From Sphagnum magellanicum (Eukaryota; Streptophyta; Sphagnopsida; Sphagnales; Sphagnaceae), in assembly GCA_021904315.1 (NCBI GenBank), contig CM038910.1, forward strand, positions 14,880,001 to 14,944,000: a stretch of 64,000 bases of DNA, given 5' to 3'. This document shows positions 25,070 to 37,329 of this stretch, piece by piece (the first letter of the stretch is position 1; every line of letters begins with the position of its first letter). The notes beneath the pieces were generated by a model. The model saw only the letters and a program-made list of their open reading frames with translations. It was not told the DNA's origin and made no database searches. A program made the position numbers and the translations under genes.

Positions 25070-26160
25070 TAAAAATGGCAATGGCAATGGGGCAAAAATT
25101 GGGCGTTGATTCTCACTTCACATTGATTGGACTTGAACACAAAGTGTAAACTTTTGTCACTTCTAGCCATCGAACTTTAGGAGTGTAGAACGCCATGCCT
25201 CTTCTGTTAATACATGTTTTTGATGCAACCTTGTGTGCTCCTCGTCCCGTATGCGGGACATATCTTTAAAGTTGTCAACCAAACACATGCATATCAACTC
25301 TCCTTTGCAAAAGCCCTTACTCAACAAGAGTTGCTTGTATTTTTTATTCCACGTTGTTCTAACATCACAAATCCTCAACCTTCTTGATTGGCACTTCAAG
25401 CTCTTCAATCAACTGAACCAACTTTGCCTGTCCAGATGAAATAAACATGAGGCGATACTTAGCTTGACCATTGACCTTCTTAAATTCCTTTTGGGCTTCT
25501 TCAATCACCTTTTGCAATGAAGAGACGATTTCTTCTAGGGCTGGAAGGTCCTTCTACAAATTGTAAATATAATCTTGCTAGTGTTTGATGCACTAAACCA
25601 AAAACTTCCCAAGAATAGGCATTTGTTTGCTTGAAATTCTAAGCATGCTTGAGGAATATGGCATAAAACCTTCCTCCTCCTCCTTGTCTAAACCCACAAA
25701 ACTATCTAGATGTATTTTAGGCCCAAATTTGTCGCATAGAATTGCTTCCAAAGATTGTAGCCTACAGAGCTAGTTGCATATGGTCCATTCAACCAACACA
25801 CACCAGTTCACCTTCTTCCTTATTTTGATTTTGTAAACAATCTCACAAGTTTCAGCCTTGTTAATCATCCAAGTGTTGGGCACCTGTGTTCTCTGGTGCA
25901 TGATCATCCACAAGGTCTCTATCCTAGAGATCAAAGCTTTGTCCTTAGTAAGGTAATATTTGTAGTTGTTACGACTACAAGGCCCAAACAATGTTACAAC
26001 CTCTTTTTCTATCTCTTTCCCTATCTTCAATCTTTTCGGTGTTATACCTTCGTTGCAAATGCCATATTTTTCCCATAAACTTTTTCAAGATAATTCGGTC
26101 TTCTTGTCAAAAATAATGTTAAGTTTTGTTCCATACAAAGGATCGACATAACATGTTGTA
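25070..26160 (-). pseudogene. Decayed protein-coding region, unknown family
   Basis: Read on the minus strand, protein-like sequence continues through stops and shifts for about 1.1 kb. The N-terminal part at 26160-25770 includes LWEKYGICNEGITPK, then KEIEKEVVTLFGPCSRNNYK and ISRIETLWMIMHQRTQVPN. Later comes a helical segment PALEEIVSSLQKVIEEAQKE near 25530, with coiled-coil character, then LVQLIEELEVPIKKVEDL. Stops interrupt at about 25768 and 25375. I do not recognise the family. A transposon-encoded protein or an old host gene fragment are both possible. Continuous similarity to a plant protein would be needed to name it. Confidence 0.4.
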
Positions 26161-26619
26161 GCAGTTTTTTCTATTTTCACCTTCACCGCAAGTTTCCCAC
26201 CTGTACTTACACCACTATCTACTAAAAGTGACATAGGAGATTTCGCATATATTACTACTCAAGTTCTAAAAAAATGTTATAATACCAATTGACTACATTT
26301 AAGTGATTTCTGCCCTTGTCAAAGTTCTGGCACAATACATGTGCATCAATCGAGAAACATAGTACACAACAAGCGAGAAGGCATTTTGGATCTTCTATAG
26401 GTGCATCTAACCTAAAGCAAGTTGATGGTTATGATTGATCCAACCCAAAACCCTGTCATGAAAGTTTGAAAATTCCTTAGTGTAGATTGTTTACATCTCG
26501 TTCCCCGCATAGACAACATACCCCCTACCTACGAACCCATGACATCACATGAACCGGTCAAAGTACTCCACACAACCATTTAATCATTGTTGAAAACCAA
26601 AAGTTTGACTTATATGGAC
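26161..26619. other. Gene-free DNA between two decayed ORFs
   Basis: No coding region is supported. It may be the 3' part or LTR of the adjacent copia relic, but no LTR pair was found. Confidence 0.35.
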
Positions 26620-27625
26620 TTCCTAAACTGTACAAAAGTGAGACATTGTAAAGTACATTCACCCTTATTTGCTAGGTTGGTTATCACACAACAAGTTGAT
26701 TGAATTTGTATATTTGAGCAATTGAAGTTCAATCAACATGTACTTCAACACATAGTTTCTTTGGTGGCATCTACCGTCGCCCTATACTTTGCTTCCAATG
26801 AGGAAGTTGCAAATTTTGAGGGTTCCCCTTGCACTCCACAAAATTGGTGACATACCAAGAATGAATATGAAGCTAGACATGGACCTTCAATGCTCATAGT
26901 CTTTTGCCTAGTTTGTGTCTATGTAACCTTAAAACATCCCCTTTTCCCCATGCCAAAAATAAAAAACATAATTAAGAGTCCCTTTTATGTACCTAAGTAT
27001 TTGCATCACAACATCCAAGCACAAGCTTCTTGAGTTCTACCAAACCTTGAAACAATGTTCATCACTAAGGAAATATTAGCTCAAGTGTGTCAATTAAGTA
27101 TATGAACTTGCCAACTTTTTTCATGTAAAGTGTTGCATTAGTTGGGGATGACTTCATGTCCAAAACCAACCTTAGATTTTGGTGCATCACTAGCTATGTA
27201 ATCAAGCATACAAAACTTTGCCAATATCTCCTTTGCATCTAACTTATTTGCATCAATATTGTACAACCAAGAAAATACACCTACCCTATCCCTAGATATA
27301 CAATTTTATTTTCCATAAGCACCTTGATCATTAGCTTGCTACCACTAACTTGGTTTTTCCCCACCTTAGTGTTGGTGGAAAGGTTTCAAAGTAATCTAAG
27401 TCATGAGTTTGCCCAAAACCACAATCCACACTTTGAGATTTTCAACTTCACCTTGAGCATTAATTTTAGTCTTGTAAACCCATTTTGATGTAATAGGTCA
27501 CTTAGCTAAAGGTAATTCTTCCAATGTCCAAATGTCATTCTTGGAAATTGAATTCATATCATGTTGCATTGCATGTTCCCAACTAGGGTGAAACGAAGAT
27601 TCTATTGTTGTTATAGGTTCTACTA
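26620..27625 (-). mobile_element. Ty1/copia retrotransposon relic: RT end and RNase H
   Basis: On the minus strand the order is as in copia pol. A stretch like the RT entry (HPSWEHAMQHDMNSISKND, then WTLEELPLAK, then ITSKWVYKTKINAQGEVE) lies at about 27610-27440. A stretch like the RT/RNase H link (LNYVFYFWHG-like, then Y-D-AG-like remnants) lies near 26960-26900. The RNase H core (ATSSLEAKYRATVDATKE, matching the family's ALSSTEAEYRAAV) is at about 26820-26755. It has many stops and several frameshifts and no integrase or gag. It would have encoded replication functions of the element and is clearly dead. Confidence 0.8.
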
Positions 27626-27659
27626 TATTAACTACTACAATGAGATAGTCCTTCAATTT

Positions 27660-27790
27660 TAGTTGGGTGTTATATCCTATAACCCCATAATCATATACCC
27701 CATGGGTTAAATAGCCATATAGCTTAATAACCTATATAACCATAGCCCCTATCCCCTAGTCTAAACCCCCATAGCCCCCTTAGGCCTTCC
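27660..27790. repeat. Low-complexity CCCATA/CCTATA block
   Basis: Repeated phrases ATAACCCCATAA, ATACCCCATGGG, ATAGCCCCTATCCCC and CCCATAGCCCCC run for about 120 bases next to the copia relic. It may be a decayed simple repeat. Confidence 0.5.
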
Positions 27791-29699
27791 TTGACCCCAA
27801 TATAACATGTATAACATAAATTAAAGGCAAGCAGCCCATGGGCTGGAAAAAGTGTTCTTGGAAGGGAGTTTGTGTTGGGTTTTCAAATTTTGGTCCCTTA
27901 TTGAAAGACTTTGAACACAACTAGGAGAGGACGAGGCACCAAATAGGAGGTGAAAATGGTACCCAATAGGGCACCACTTTAAGGAAAACTCTATTGCCTT
28001 GTTGCAATTCATCTTCATCTTTTTCTTCCTTTCATAAATGTATAAACTTTCATAACATGGAATGTTGACCATGGTTGACAAACTTAGTAGCAACCCAAAA
28101 ACACAAATGTCATGCACTACAAGATAGGCGAATCTATGATCAAATGGGACATAATGTGGCAAGATAATCTATGAAAGGAATTTGGTTCCAAACATGATGA
28201 AATAAGAAGGTCGAGTGCAATGTGAAGCCCATCATTAGTCACCTAGCTACAATCCCTTATGTTCATCCAAATAATTACAATTTTGGGTACTTGATTGAAA
28301 ATTTGTATAGACTTGAACACCTCAAGTCTACTCGGTGTTAGTGACAAATAGTCACTTCAAAACATGGGAAAAATAGTTAGGCAAATAGCCTACTACTGTC
28401 TTTTAAGCAAAACTAGCAACTTGCAATGAGTAATTGCAGTACATGGCAGTGTGTAGAAGTGCACATTGTCTTGGATTTCAATGTCTTGCCATTTCCTCCA
28501 CCTATCTTCACAGGTGTTTTTGCCATTCTGTTAATAGTATGCATGACAGGACAATATTTATTGTTGGTGTAAGCTACTCCTCATGGAAGATTAACACATT
28601 ATTTCTCTCCATTGTGTCTTGCTTCTATAGCCAAGGGGCACTACAAGAGGCATGAATATCCAAACTGTATGCATTGAGGCAGAACTAGGTTCATGTCACT
28701 GTGGCAATCAACACCTTAATAACCATCAATTGAGATTGTGCCTTTTGATAGAGGAGTGCCTTTGACTGGCCCTTGTAATACAAAACTCTTGAGAAGCATT
28801 AGCTCATTGGCAGAGAGTAGAAGACATGTGGATCAATCATTCAAAGCGTGTGTATGCCAAGCCCCATATCAGACACTCAATTGCCTGGGAGGCCACGACA
28901 AAGGTGAGAAAAGTGTCCACAAGTGTGCAGGAGGCTGATCTATGCTTTGCTTTTAAGTATTTTCACAACATTTCAACAATGCATGTCTCTATTCTGATGG
29001 ACTTGTAATTTTGGAGAATTCTTAGTACATGTAAGCATATTGTCAATGCTCTTCAGCTTGTCTTGCCACTGAGTATATTGGGTTTTTTTCATCAGGATGT
29101 GGATCCCTGTAAATTAGGCATGAGAAGGTTATTACCAATGGCATTTGAATGATGAATACATGACAAGATGAACATCAACACGTTACAGGATTACTCTATA
29201 AGTTTCCATCTTACCTCCATTTGTCCAGAATATAAATTAAGAATATCTGACAATTGTTTTTTGTGTCTCTTCAGCAGATTCCCTTGTTGTCCCAGGACTA
29301 ACATGATATTAGAAAGTCCTGGGACATTTATTTCCTGTTGTAGAACATACAGAACTTAATGATTTCAAAAAAATTGATCAGATACATCTGGATTGAATGA
29401 TGCTCACTCCACACTAAACACTTTATACAATCCACTAGAAACATAGTACATGTGAGAAACCCACAATATACAGGTTCAGAGCCTAATGGTGGGGATGAAC
29501 CCAATTGCTCAATTGCAGATTCCTAAAAGAGTATAACCACATCATTCCCAAATTTGTCTATCACAATTTCCTCAAAAGCCCAAGGATTGATCAGCACACC
29601 TGATCTTGCTTACAATTCTATTGAGATCCCACTTTCCAGTAGTAGTGCAACATAACACATAGCATCTCCTGGAAATACTACAAACTGAAACTGTAGATT
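27791..29699. other. No firm gene; mixed-composition DNA
   Basis: From about 28400 the text becomes less AT-rich. A 200-base stretch at 28735-28945 is open in more than one frame, but no family is recognised and no pair of splice sites is convincing. It may belong to the broken gene described at 29700-32460. Otherwise nothing is seen. Confidence 0.3.
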
Positions 29700-32460
29700 C
29701 AGGCATTCAGGGCTGAGCTCCCACATTTGGATAGATGCCAGTGACCACAAATGCAATTGCCTCATAACCATATGGAATGCTCTGGTCATCGACATGCATC
29801 TTCGAGCTTGTGTGCCTACTTGGATACCAAGCTATCACACTGGCACAGGTCTTCAGAACCTCAAGAAAAGTGATTGCAGTCAGAACTTCGGTGCAACCCT
29901 TCACATTGTGTTTCCTGATATAGTTGCAATGCCATCTGCCCTTACACACATTCCACAAGTCATGTAATCACGTGGGAATTCTGGTTTGGATTGCTTGCCC
30001 TCCACAAATCCATCAAACATTCCTAGGGAATAATAGCCACGTGGGTTTCATTCACCATGGCTTTGCCTATTTTTTTAATTTGGAGTCCACACAAGATTCA
30101 TCCTGTCAAACAACCCTTCAGGAGATACTTGCATTTTGCTCCTAACTCTCTGAATTGCAAAAAATTCTGCCCTTGGAGTAGACCTGGGAGAACTTGCAAG
30201 AAGGTTGGCCACAAACCTGTTCATGAGTTTTGTGCTTGCTACATCAAAAGGAAAACCTGCACAAAATATTCAATAAGCAGAAAAGAAAGAAAGAAAACAT
30301 AAAGGTTATTTTTTGTGTACATGAAAAGTAACATTCAAATCCCAGCAGGATGAGTTGTTGCATGACTTTCTTGAAGAGCTTCTTGACACAAATGTCAAGG
30401 TTTAGGTAATAAGTTTTGTATGCTTGGATTGACAAATGCATTTAGCTGCAATATGCATATTAATGATATCTGGTTTATGTTTGTGGCATTTTTTAAAAAT
30501 TGGACATTAGTGTAAATATGTTAAGGCCTCCTGCAGTAGGAAAATAGAGCCATAAATTCTATGTTAGTGAACCAAAAGCAAAAAGCAAGATGAAACAAAA
30601 TTGAATAGAACAAAAACCCAACTTAATGCAGCTTGCTCAACTAATACTACATGTTTAATTAATTGAGAAAGAGGCAAACTTTCTCTCAAATGTTAAGAAC
30701 AAATCCCTTCCTCTGGCTCAAGTTTAAACAGTGAAAACTCATAACTTGTCACACTAATGTGATCAAACTACAGTAAATAAATGAATAAATACCACACATA
30801 TTTTACATTGAAATGGTTGAAACCATACAGTTTACCTCACACATATATGTGTCATGAACCAAAGTCTTTAGAGTAGGAAAAACCGTATTTCCTGTTGCAG
30901 TGAAAGGATCGGTTTTCACAATATGCACCTTAGGCAACACTAGTGTCCCTGTACTGGGTCTGTGCTGCTGCACAAGCACAACAAGCAGAACACTATATAT
31001 ATGTTTGTATATAAATTCAACCCATCTCAATGATGTGTATTTGTGACCTGAAAAAAACACCACATGAAGGATGCAGTAGCTCAAGCAAGCAAGCTGGTAA
31101 ACACCATTTCAAAGATGAGCAATTTAATTCTCATGGCAAAATAGTAGACAATTTTTTAAATCCGGAATGTGTCTGCAATGTTTAGACCCTAAACCCACCT
31201 TTCGTCAATTGTTGAAATATGAAGAGCTGGTTTTTGGAGTACTGGTGTTTAATTGTTGCCTGTTAAAGAAATCACAAGTACTTCACTTCACTCAGCTGAC
31301 ACTCCACTTGCTCTTTGTCAAATAAAATATAACCTCATACATCCTGGTTCAGGAGAAATCAGGGAAAAGTAAATTTTGATGAAGGATTGACAGGTATTGC
31401 CCAGGTTCATGGGTGTACTCTAGTTTTCTAAGCCGCAAGGCTCAATCCTTTTTCTATGTGTACTAGACAAAACCATACGTGCATCACTGGTTATAGGACT
31501 GGTCAAGTAGAAATGCAATACGAGTACTATCAGAATTCATGCTGCGGGGGCAGTGGAAAGACTGCATTGCTAATTTACAATTTTGGTGTACAGCAGTTTC
31601 TTGGGGGCAGCCTTAAGAATTTGAATGCTAAAGATGTTAGGGAAGGAGGGACCAAGAGTTTCTAGTTTTGGAAATGTTATGGAGCAAGAAAACCAGATCT
31701 ATGATTAATACTCAAACCCACATCAAGTGAACACATAACAATTCCTAACCATACAATAATCCAGATCAAGCACCTTCAACCTGAAATCAGATGGTCTAAG
31801 ACCTTATGTGTGTCACCTAGTAAGAGTAATTTTGTGAAGGTGAGTGTCTAAACATTGGGGAATCTTCATGTCAACCGAAAGATGATCCATTCAAGAATTT
31901 GGAGTTCACAATTACAACCACCCAAAAATTGATGAGTCCCTGGAAAATTCAGAGGTTTGGTGGTGTTGTTGCTACAAGGAATCTGATTGTTGGGGTTGAC
32001 TTTGTTGGTTACCTTACTCACCAGATTCTACAAAATTGATCTGACTGATTGCTACTCCCAATACCTGGATGTACAAAAATTTCCGCAAGAAACAAACTGA
32101 AGTAGGTAACTCAGTACTTACTTTTGTCGTGGGATCTCCACAGATATAGGATTTGGCGAAGGTGCAGTGGACTGGACATGGATGCCTCTTGCAGGTCGCT
32201 AGTTGTAGCGCTGAAAGCTCAGACAAATCGTGCACTTCAGACTGGTAGCTTTGTTGAGGCGGCCCTGGGCCACCTCTGCCATCAGTATCATTTGTCAGTC
32301 ATGGAAGAAGGCTTGGAACTTCTCAGCAATGGTGCTACCTGCTGGGGACCATCCATCATCAGCTTCTGTATGGCAAATTGGCGGTGAGCCTGTGTTTGTA
32401 CCTGGTTGTAGAGGTTACAAGACAAACAACAGTCAAGAACATTAGTTCTACCCACACTCA
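29700..32460 (-). pseudogene. Exon-like fragments of an unidentified broken gene
   Basis: Several pieces on the minus strand look like real exons. One at 31047-30836 is flanked by TTTTTTTCAG and GAG|GTAAAC, is open for 70 codons and contains LRWVEFIYKH and PSTGTLVLPKVHIVKTDPF. One begins at 30256 after TTTGTGCAG, is open to a stop at 30076 and contains FDVASTKLMNRFVANLLASS. One around 29905-29707 contains AITFLEVLKTCASVIAWYPS and IPYGYEAIAFVVTGIYPN. Upstream, at 32460-32122, there is sequence ending in a good donor (CAAAA|GTAAGT) but with frame breaks (QTQAHRQFAIQKLMMDG). Phases between pieces do not all agree and stops lie between them, so I read this as a degraded gene or captured gene fragment. 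The family is not recognised. Confidence 0.3.
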
Positions 32461-33349
32461 TTAATACCTTGAACAACTCCCAAATGTTGCTGGAGGGTAG
32501 CAAAACTATACCAAGACTTGTGGGGAGTCCAATGTGAAACTCCCATAGTAGGATTTTTACCCATTTTCCCTAGTTCCCAATGTGTTCCCTTTAAGTTCCC
32601 TATGGGTTCCCAATGTGTTCCTCAACATGTTCTCCATAGCACCTCACTTTTGTCCCACATGCTTCGGCAAATGTTGTCCTCCTTTCACCTATATAGATGG
32701 ATGGGCCAAAGGGTAGGAAGTCTATAGTTCTTAATAGAATGTTCTATTTTAGGGAGTTTCTTTAGTTTTTTTTTTTTGGAGTGATAGGGCCAATCAAATA
32801 TGCTTGTTGCAAAAAAAGAAAAAAGAATTTGGGAGGCACTTCATCTAATTAATAGGAGAGGAGGAGTTGTTGGGTCAAAAACAAGAGTACCATCTCAGGT
32901 TATTAATATCCATATAAAAAAAAGGGGATGCTGGGTAGTTTATGAGAAAAATTTGAATCATATTCGTTAGTTATGTGTAACGGTAAGTTATCAAGTATTG
33001 GTTATACCCCAGTTATAAGGTTTTTAAAATAAAAACTAAATACTTTTATTTTTATGTTTTGTAATTTTTTGTATTAGTATTCAAAGATTGATAACGTACC
33101 TAGGTCATAATTGGATCATTCAGGTTATTAAAATCTGAAAATTCAATATCCTGTGGTTATCATTTGAACTAATTATCAAAAAAATCAAGAACCAATTGAT
33201 AGGTTATTCATAAGGAAATTGATAATCAATCAAAATTCAATAATTGGCCAACATTGGTGAAAGTGCTATAACATCTTAACATATTACAAGTCATAACATG
33301 ACAATTTCAACAAAAACAATGATGACCAAGCTTGAGAGGACACTATATA
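32461..33349. other. Gene-free AT-rich DNA
   Basis: A short internal repetition (GTTCCCAATGTGTTCC) lies around 32573-32622. The remainder is AT-rich with no supported gene. Confidence 0.4.
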
Positions 33350-33664
33350 GGGTGCAATATATTGATTGTCAAGTAAAAATATAATTTAATCAGTTCAAAA
33401 ATAAGGTTATGTATATTTTGAAAATAGAATTATAATTAATATAGGGTATGTGTAAATTTTCAATATTAAAAAAATATTAAAAATAGCATGTGCATCAAAG
33501 ATTTAAGGTATTAATTTGTTAGTAAGTTCAATTATATTGACCCTGTGCATTAAAGTGATTATAAGGTCAATAAGTTAGTTTAAATTTGGGTTTAGGACAT
33601 TTAAATGAGTATGGAGAAAAATGTTTAGATGGGTTTAGGACATTTAAATCTAACATTTAAGGTT
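33350..33664 (+). repeat. Left arm of a ~315-base inverted repeat pair
   Basis: The arm begins AGGGTGCAATATATTGATTG and is the reverse complement of 45832-46151 along its whole length, by eye at roughly 80% identity. Anchors include ATACATAACC-TATTTTT, TTACACATACCCTATAT, CTCATTTAAATGTCCTAAACCC and AAATGTTAGA, read in the right-arm sense. The pair encloses about 12.2 kb that includes the gypsy element. They may be terminal inverted repeats of a DNA transposon split by the gypsy insertion, or two copies of one repeat in opposite orientation. Confidence 0.8.
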
Positions 33665-35097
33665 ATAAGGAGGCAACAGAGTCTTCTTGTAACAATAACC
33701 TAATTTGTTTTTCTTTTTAAATCAAGCGTAGGCTTCTATGTTTTCTTTCTATGTCAAAGTGGTCAGAGGGATTTTTGGGCGTAGGATTTCAAAGAGCATG
33801 CAAACAAACTTTTTTAGCTCCAATTTTTTAAAAATATATATAGGATATTAAAATTGGATGCTAGAAAAACAGTTATAAATAAATTTGAGGTGGCTAAAAT
33901 ATGTGCATATTAAAAAATCAGATAATAGTAGGGTGGCGGAAAACATAAACCCAAAACCTATTACCCCCTGGCTCACCCCCCCTTCCCCACCCCCCCAAAA
34001 TAATTGTTTGGCGCACATAGGTCACAAAAATAACTTGAAGTGTCCACCTTGGGTGACCAAGTCAATTATATGAACACATCAATGACAATAAGTAAATAAA
34101 AGAGCTATCAAATCAAATCCACTTGTAAAAATTGACTTTTCATGCCAAAAAAAAATGAATCACATTTAATGGATGAAATAAAATTATAGATTATATTTTG
34201 GGTGAATTTTATTTCACCCTTGGATTTCATGAATGCTCATGGATCTTCCATTCCATTTTGATAACTTCAAATTCATGCTTTTAAATCCTTTCGATATGTT
34301 CAAAAATATTTAATTTAGAAAGTTAGTTTGAATTTTGAAAAGGCAACTTTCAAGCTTCTAATAGTTGGATATACATTCTATTAACTTATACTTTAGTTTA
34401 ATGTTTCATGCACTTAACTTTAGGGACTATGAAATATTTTAATTTAAGTTTAATTGAAGTATCTCATTGCATGTGACATTTAGTGCAAGAAATTTGGAGG
34501 TAACATATGCATGAAATTCTAAACCCTATACATATAATTTCAAACAGTAGTAGTTGGGCTAGGGGCAACAATTTGTTTTGGAGTGATTTTTTGCCAAATT
34601 AGTTCAAGGAAAAAGGCTAGTGAAAGGCCCTTTAGGTGTTTTCTTTTAATCATCCTAACACCCCCCTTTAACCTTACACATGGTAACTAGATCTTCCCCC
34701 TAGTTAAAAGCCTTGTCACCTTTAGCCTCCTTGCCAAAAGCAAAAAGCCACAAGTGTCGTATCACCATCAATTGACAAAGGAAAGGTTCATTTTTGCAAA
34801 TGGTGCATTGTGAGCACAAAGGATCACCTTGACCATCATGATCATGTGTGTTGTTGGATTTGAAAAACATCAACAACAGAATGTGCAAGTTCACCAAAAA
34901 AAAATCACTTTCCTTCATCATTTTTGCTTGAATAATGTATTCCTTTCACAAAAATATGTGCATTATGCATTCAAAGTTGTTTATAGTTGGTAGAAAGTTT
35001 CAATGGTCATCTAGGATCCAAATTACTAAAGAATCAAGGACCAAGGTTTCAAATATATTGCAACTAAATTTGAAATGCAACTTGTTAGTTGTGAACC
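33665..35097. other. AT-rich DNA between inverted-repeat arm and gypsy element
   Basis: No gene is supported. A C-rich tract at 33964-34006 (runs of C with CTGGCTCA) is matched in the same orientation by a C-rich tract with CAGGCTCAC at about 46191-46231. Confidence 0.4.
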
Positions 35098-35199
35098 TTG
35101 TCATGCGCTCCTATGTTGACACCTACAACTATCGTTGTCACCACACATAGAAAACACAACATGAAAATATGTTAAATGATACATCATTTTAAAACAAAA

Positions 35200-35510
35200 A
35201 ATGTGATTCATCTGCAATAGCACAAGAATCCAAGCCCAAAAAACACCCAAAAAAACCCAATAAAATTTGCAAAAAAAACTTGCATGACACAAAAATTTGT
35301 AACAACAACAAACATGTGTTATGGAATTCAAATCACCAAAAGTGATTTGAGATCACACAAATTGGGATTATATCCCATCCAAAGAATATTTCGAACCTTA
35401 TTCACATTTAAACCAATTTGAAAAAAAAACCCAAACAACCAAATTAGCTTAATTTATCCCTAACTAATTGGGACTTAACAAAATATCTAAACTAACATAC
35501 TTAACAACTA
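35200..35510 (-). repeat. Left LTR-like repeat of the gypsy element
   Basis: It matches 45240-45515 in the same orientation: AAGAATCCAA-CC, AAAAAACAC, AAACCCAATAAAATTTGCAA, ACTT-CAT-ACACAA, ATTGTAACAACA, GGATTATAT, CCCAAACAAC and CCTAACTAA occur in order. A further ~90-base block (GC-TCCTATGTT-ACACCTA, ACCACACATA) occurs just before it at 35098-35185 and again just after at 35511-35600. This suggests a local duplication or that the LTR is longer than the part matched. Confidence 0.65.
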
Positions 35511-35849
35511 TTGTGCGTTCCTATGTTAACACCTAGAACAATCACTATCACCACACATAAAAAAAGATAACATGAAAATACCCTAAATGGTAGACCATGT
35601 CCAAATTGCCCCCTTATTTGGGGCAAAGGTCCCTTTTAACCAGATATTAATGTGGGATTACTTAATGAAGATCCACCATGGGTGAACACATTAGTTTTGA
35701 GGTGAAAAAACTAGTAGGCTAGGTGCAAATTGAGCCACACTGTTAATCACCTAATTATAATCCTTCAAATTCCTAGCCGAATGTCAATCATCATGCAAAA
35801 AAAACCCATGGATTAGTTTTATTATCCAACCTTAGGAACCTTGGTTCAT

Positions 35850-36640
35850 TGGGTGCATTTAGGGCAAAATCATTTGTTGATTGACATTTCCTCCAAAGGT
35901 GGCATAAGATATCCCATATGCCAACCTCAAGAACATTGATCCAAACCCTATTTCATTATTTACACCATCCATTTGGCTAATTTGTTTGCAAGTCAATATG
36001 GTTTCATGAAATAGTGTGATGATTAATGAATGTTTTTTCACACAACTCTTGGAACTCCCCATAGAATTTCGTACCTTTGTTGATGAGTATTTCAACTAAA
36101 GCCCCAAATCTATTCAACACCATGTCCAAAAATGCATAGGCAACACTTTCATTATTACGATCTAACAATGGCACCAACTTTAGCCACTTCAAAAAATGTT
36201 CAATCATAACCAAATAAAATGAATTATGTTGTATAATCAAATTAAGTGGGTCAGCATAATCCAAATTCTATTATTATTTAAGCCTCATGATAGGCAATGG
36301 CTAAAAATGAAATGTAGGTGCATTGAATGAAATTCATACTTGATCGCACACCAAAGACCAAGAAACAAATTGTTGAATCTAAAGTTCCATCCCTCACCAC
36401 CAATATTGTTCTAAAGCAAACTATAGATCTATCAAACCCCAAAATGGCCCAACTTTTCATGCACATGCTTAACAAGGTTCTCACATTTTTTGTGCGAGGT
36501 ACAACCCACACTTGTCCATCTACCCACACATGTAGGAGGGAATTACCTTCCCATTTGAACCATTTGGCCTTATGTACAACCCAATCTCATTCCTTGGGTG
36601 TCAATCCAACATAAATTTCATATGCTTGCAAATATGGAAT
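35850..36640 (-). pseudogene. Gypsy integrase region (decayed)
   Basis: The N-terminal segment at 36640-36278 resembles the zinc-binding domain and its lead-in (WEGNSLLHVWVDG, then MKSWAILGFDRS). The catalytic core at 36264-36004 reads like the family's core: MDYADPL, VMIEHFLKWLKLVPLLD, AYAFLDMVLNRFGALVEILI, NKGTKFYGEFQELCEK. The tail at 36000-35850 keeps weaker similarity. Aspartates in MDYADP and the region after ILI correspond to the D,D-35-E arrangement, but the second acidic site reads NKGT instead of the usual D-GT. Broken by stops, so not functional. Confidence 0.85.
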
Positions 36641-36859
36641 AATAGGTGCATCCACATGTATATGCAAGGCACCATCACCTTCTAGTTCAATGTCCACATC
36701 ATGGCCCACCACCCATATTAGTCCGAGGTACATCCCTAGAACATCCAACTAGGGTACATAAGTATGTTGAGGCATGCCATACTAGTACTACCTCCAAATT
36801 CACATCCCGTGCCAATGAACTTAGAGCGATATCCTCCTTGTTAGAACTTGGGTTTTAAC

Positions 36860-37260
36860 TCAAGCCATCAACATCCCAATTGATTATACCAATCCTAGTG
36901 TGGACAACATCAAAATCATACTTAGGTAGGATAAAGGCCCATTTAAACAACTTTCCTATGAGTCGATCAAATTCCATCAAAAACTTGAATGACTAATGAT
37001 CAATAAGTAAAGTGAATGGGCTACCATAAATATAACATTGGGATGATGGCACAACCCAAACAACTGAAAGGCATTCCCTTTCATAGGAATTATATTTGTC
37101 CTCCATCTTGTTGTTGGACATATTGGTATATGCCACCACAAATTCTTAACCATCATCGTCACATTGGGTAAGCATAGCTCCCAACCTTAAAGTGCTTTAA
37201 TTGGCATGTAATTGGAACAATTGTCTTTAAATGGTCACCTCAAAATAGGGGTTGAGGTGA
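36860..37260 (-). pseudogene. Gypsy RNase H region (decayed)
   Basis: The start near 37205-37130 reads STLRLGAMLTQ-DDDG, then EFVVAYTNMSNNKMEDKY, matching the gypsy RNase H entry (LGAVLTQ, YASR). The end near 37020-36860 reads KFLMEFDRLIGKLFKWAF, then PKYDFDVVHTRIGIINWDVD and GLS, matching the LTGKLARW...YDFEV.H..G..N.DADGLSR end of this family. There are in-frame stops after the TDH-equivalent and in the GLSR-equivalent. Confidence 0.85.
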
Positions 37261-37329
37261 GTCTAACCTTTAACTTTTGAAATGTTCACTTTTGTGTTTC
37301 AACTCATATGTAATTTTGGTCAATCCTAA

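Noticed and set aside
31540..31580. CGGSGKTALL, a Walker A-like string in a plus-strand frame
   Set aside because: A single P-loop-like word with no Walker B or other NTPase motif in the same or neighbouring frames. The frame is only 69 codons, so a chance match is more likely.
33964..34006. C-rich tract considered as an i-motif or polypyrimidine regulatory site
   Set aside because: It is probably a repeat component, since a similar C-rich tract occurs at 46191-46231. There is no gene nearby to regulate.
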